From positions 1 through 5,545 of the forward strand of contig PEXO01000241.1 in NCBI GenBank assembly GCA_002779045.1: 5,545 bases of DNA, read 5' to 3'. The notes under the pieces are model-generated. The model did no database searches. It worked only from the letters and a program-made list of their open reading frames with translations, and had not been told where the DNA came from. Both the position numbers and the translations under genes were made by a program. Below are positions 5,488 through 5,545 of the stretch, piece by piece; the first letter of the stretch is position 1, and the number at the start of each line of letters is the position of its first letter. This stretch comes from Elusimicrobia bacterium CG08_land_8_20_14_0_20_59_10. GTDB lineage: Bacteria; Elusimicrobiota; Elusimicrobia; Elusimicrobiales; UBA9959.

Positions 5488-5545
5488 CCTGTTGATTTTA
5501 TCACATTCTCAAGGATTTCGGCCGCGGCTTCCGCGCCTCTTCCTT
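5484..5545 (-). CDS. C-terminal end of an unidentified protein (partial)
   Basis: On the minus strand a frame open at the right edge ends with GRGAEAAAEILENVIKSTG and a TAA at 5484-5486. The Ala/Glu-rich helix-like composition and the stop placed just at the start of the nucleotidyltransferase reading frame suggest a real gene whose end touches the next one, as in an operon. The other two frames here also stop soon (at TGA codons), so this assignment rests on composition and position only. The product cannot be named from 19 residues; a partner of the nucleotidyltransferase, such as an antitoxin-like protein, is one possibility. Confidence 0.45.
   Translation of the reverse strand, partial: GRGAEAAAEILENVIKSTG

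Overview
The window is a GC-rich bacterial stretch with frequent ATA isoleucine codons and AGG arginine codons. Together with the mix of two-component proteins, IS91- and IS4-type remnants and a secreted amylase, this fits an environmental or gut lineage such as Elusimicrobiota or a neighbouring deep-branching phylum. That placement is an impression from codon use and gene content, and no marker gene is present to prove it.

Left part (1-1800, minus strand): the remains of a two-component signalling operon. In transcription order it holds the last part of a sensor histidine kinase (only the end of its ATPase domain survives, about 1514-1795, followed by a hairpin terminator), then a 201-residue response regulator with an N-terminal excisionase/MerR-like helix-turn-helix and a C-terminal receiver. 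This regulator is driven by a near-consensus sigma-70 promoter at 1440-1468. Overlapping its stop codon starts a hybrid protein (receiver, HisKA, then a beheaded second receiver) that runs off the left edge. The hybrid appears to have lost its ATPase domain.

Middle part (1800-3375, minus strand): a transposon graveyard. It has the C-terminal third of an IS4/IS1634-type DDE transposase (1875-2372), a 170-base gene-free spacer, and the C-terminal half of an IS91-type transposase (2583 to about 3375) broken by two frameshifts. A hairpin followed by CAAG at 2530-2556 looks like the replication-origin end of the IS91-like element.

Right part: one intact gene on the plus strand, a secreted alpha-amylase of the plant-like GH13 type (3488-4948), with its own promoter, ribosome binding site and a strong, probably bidirectional terminator (4963-5004). 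Facing it on the minus strand is a broken nucleotidyltransferase-like gene (5025 to about 5487) with an internal deletion and no good start codon, and upstream of that the last 19 codons of an unidentified gene.

Overall, only the regulator and the amylase look fully intact, with the hybrid readable but architecturally damaged. Four separate genes are broken: histidine kinase, IS4-type transposase, IS91-type transposase and nucleotidyltransferase. I see no convincing new defence or mobile system. The most interesting items are the kinase-less hybrid, the orphaned inverted response regulator and the plant-like amylase.
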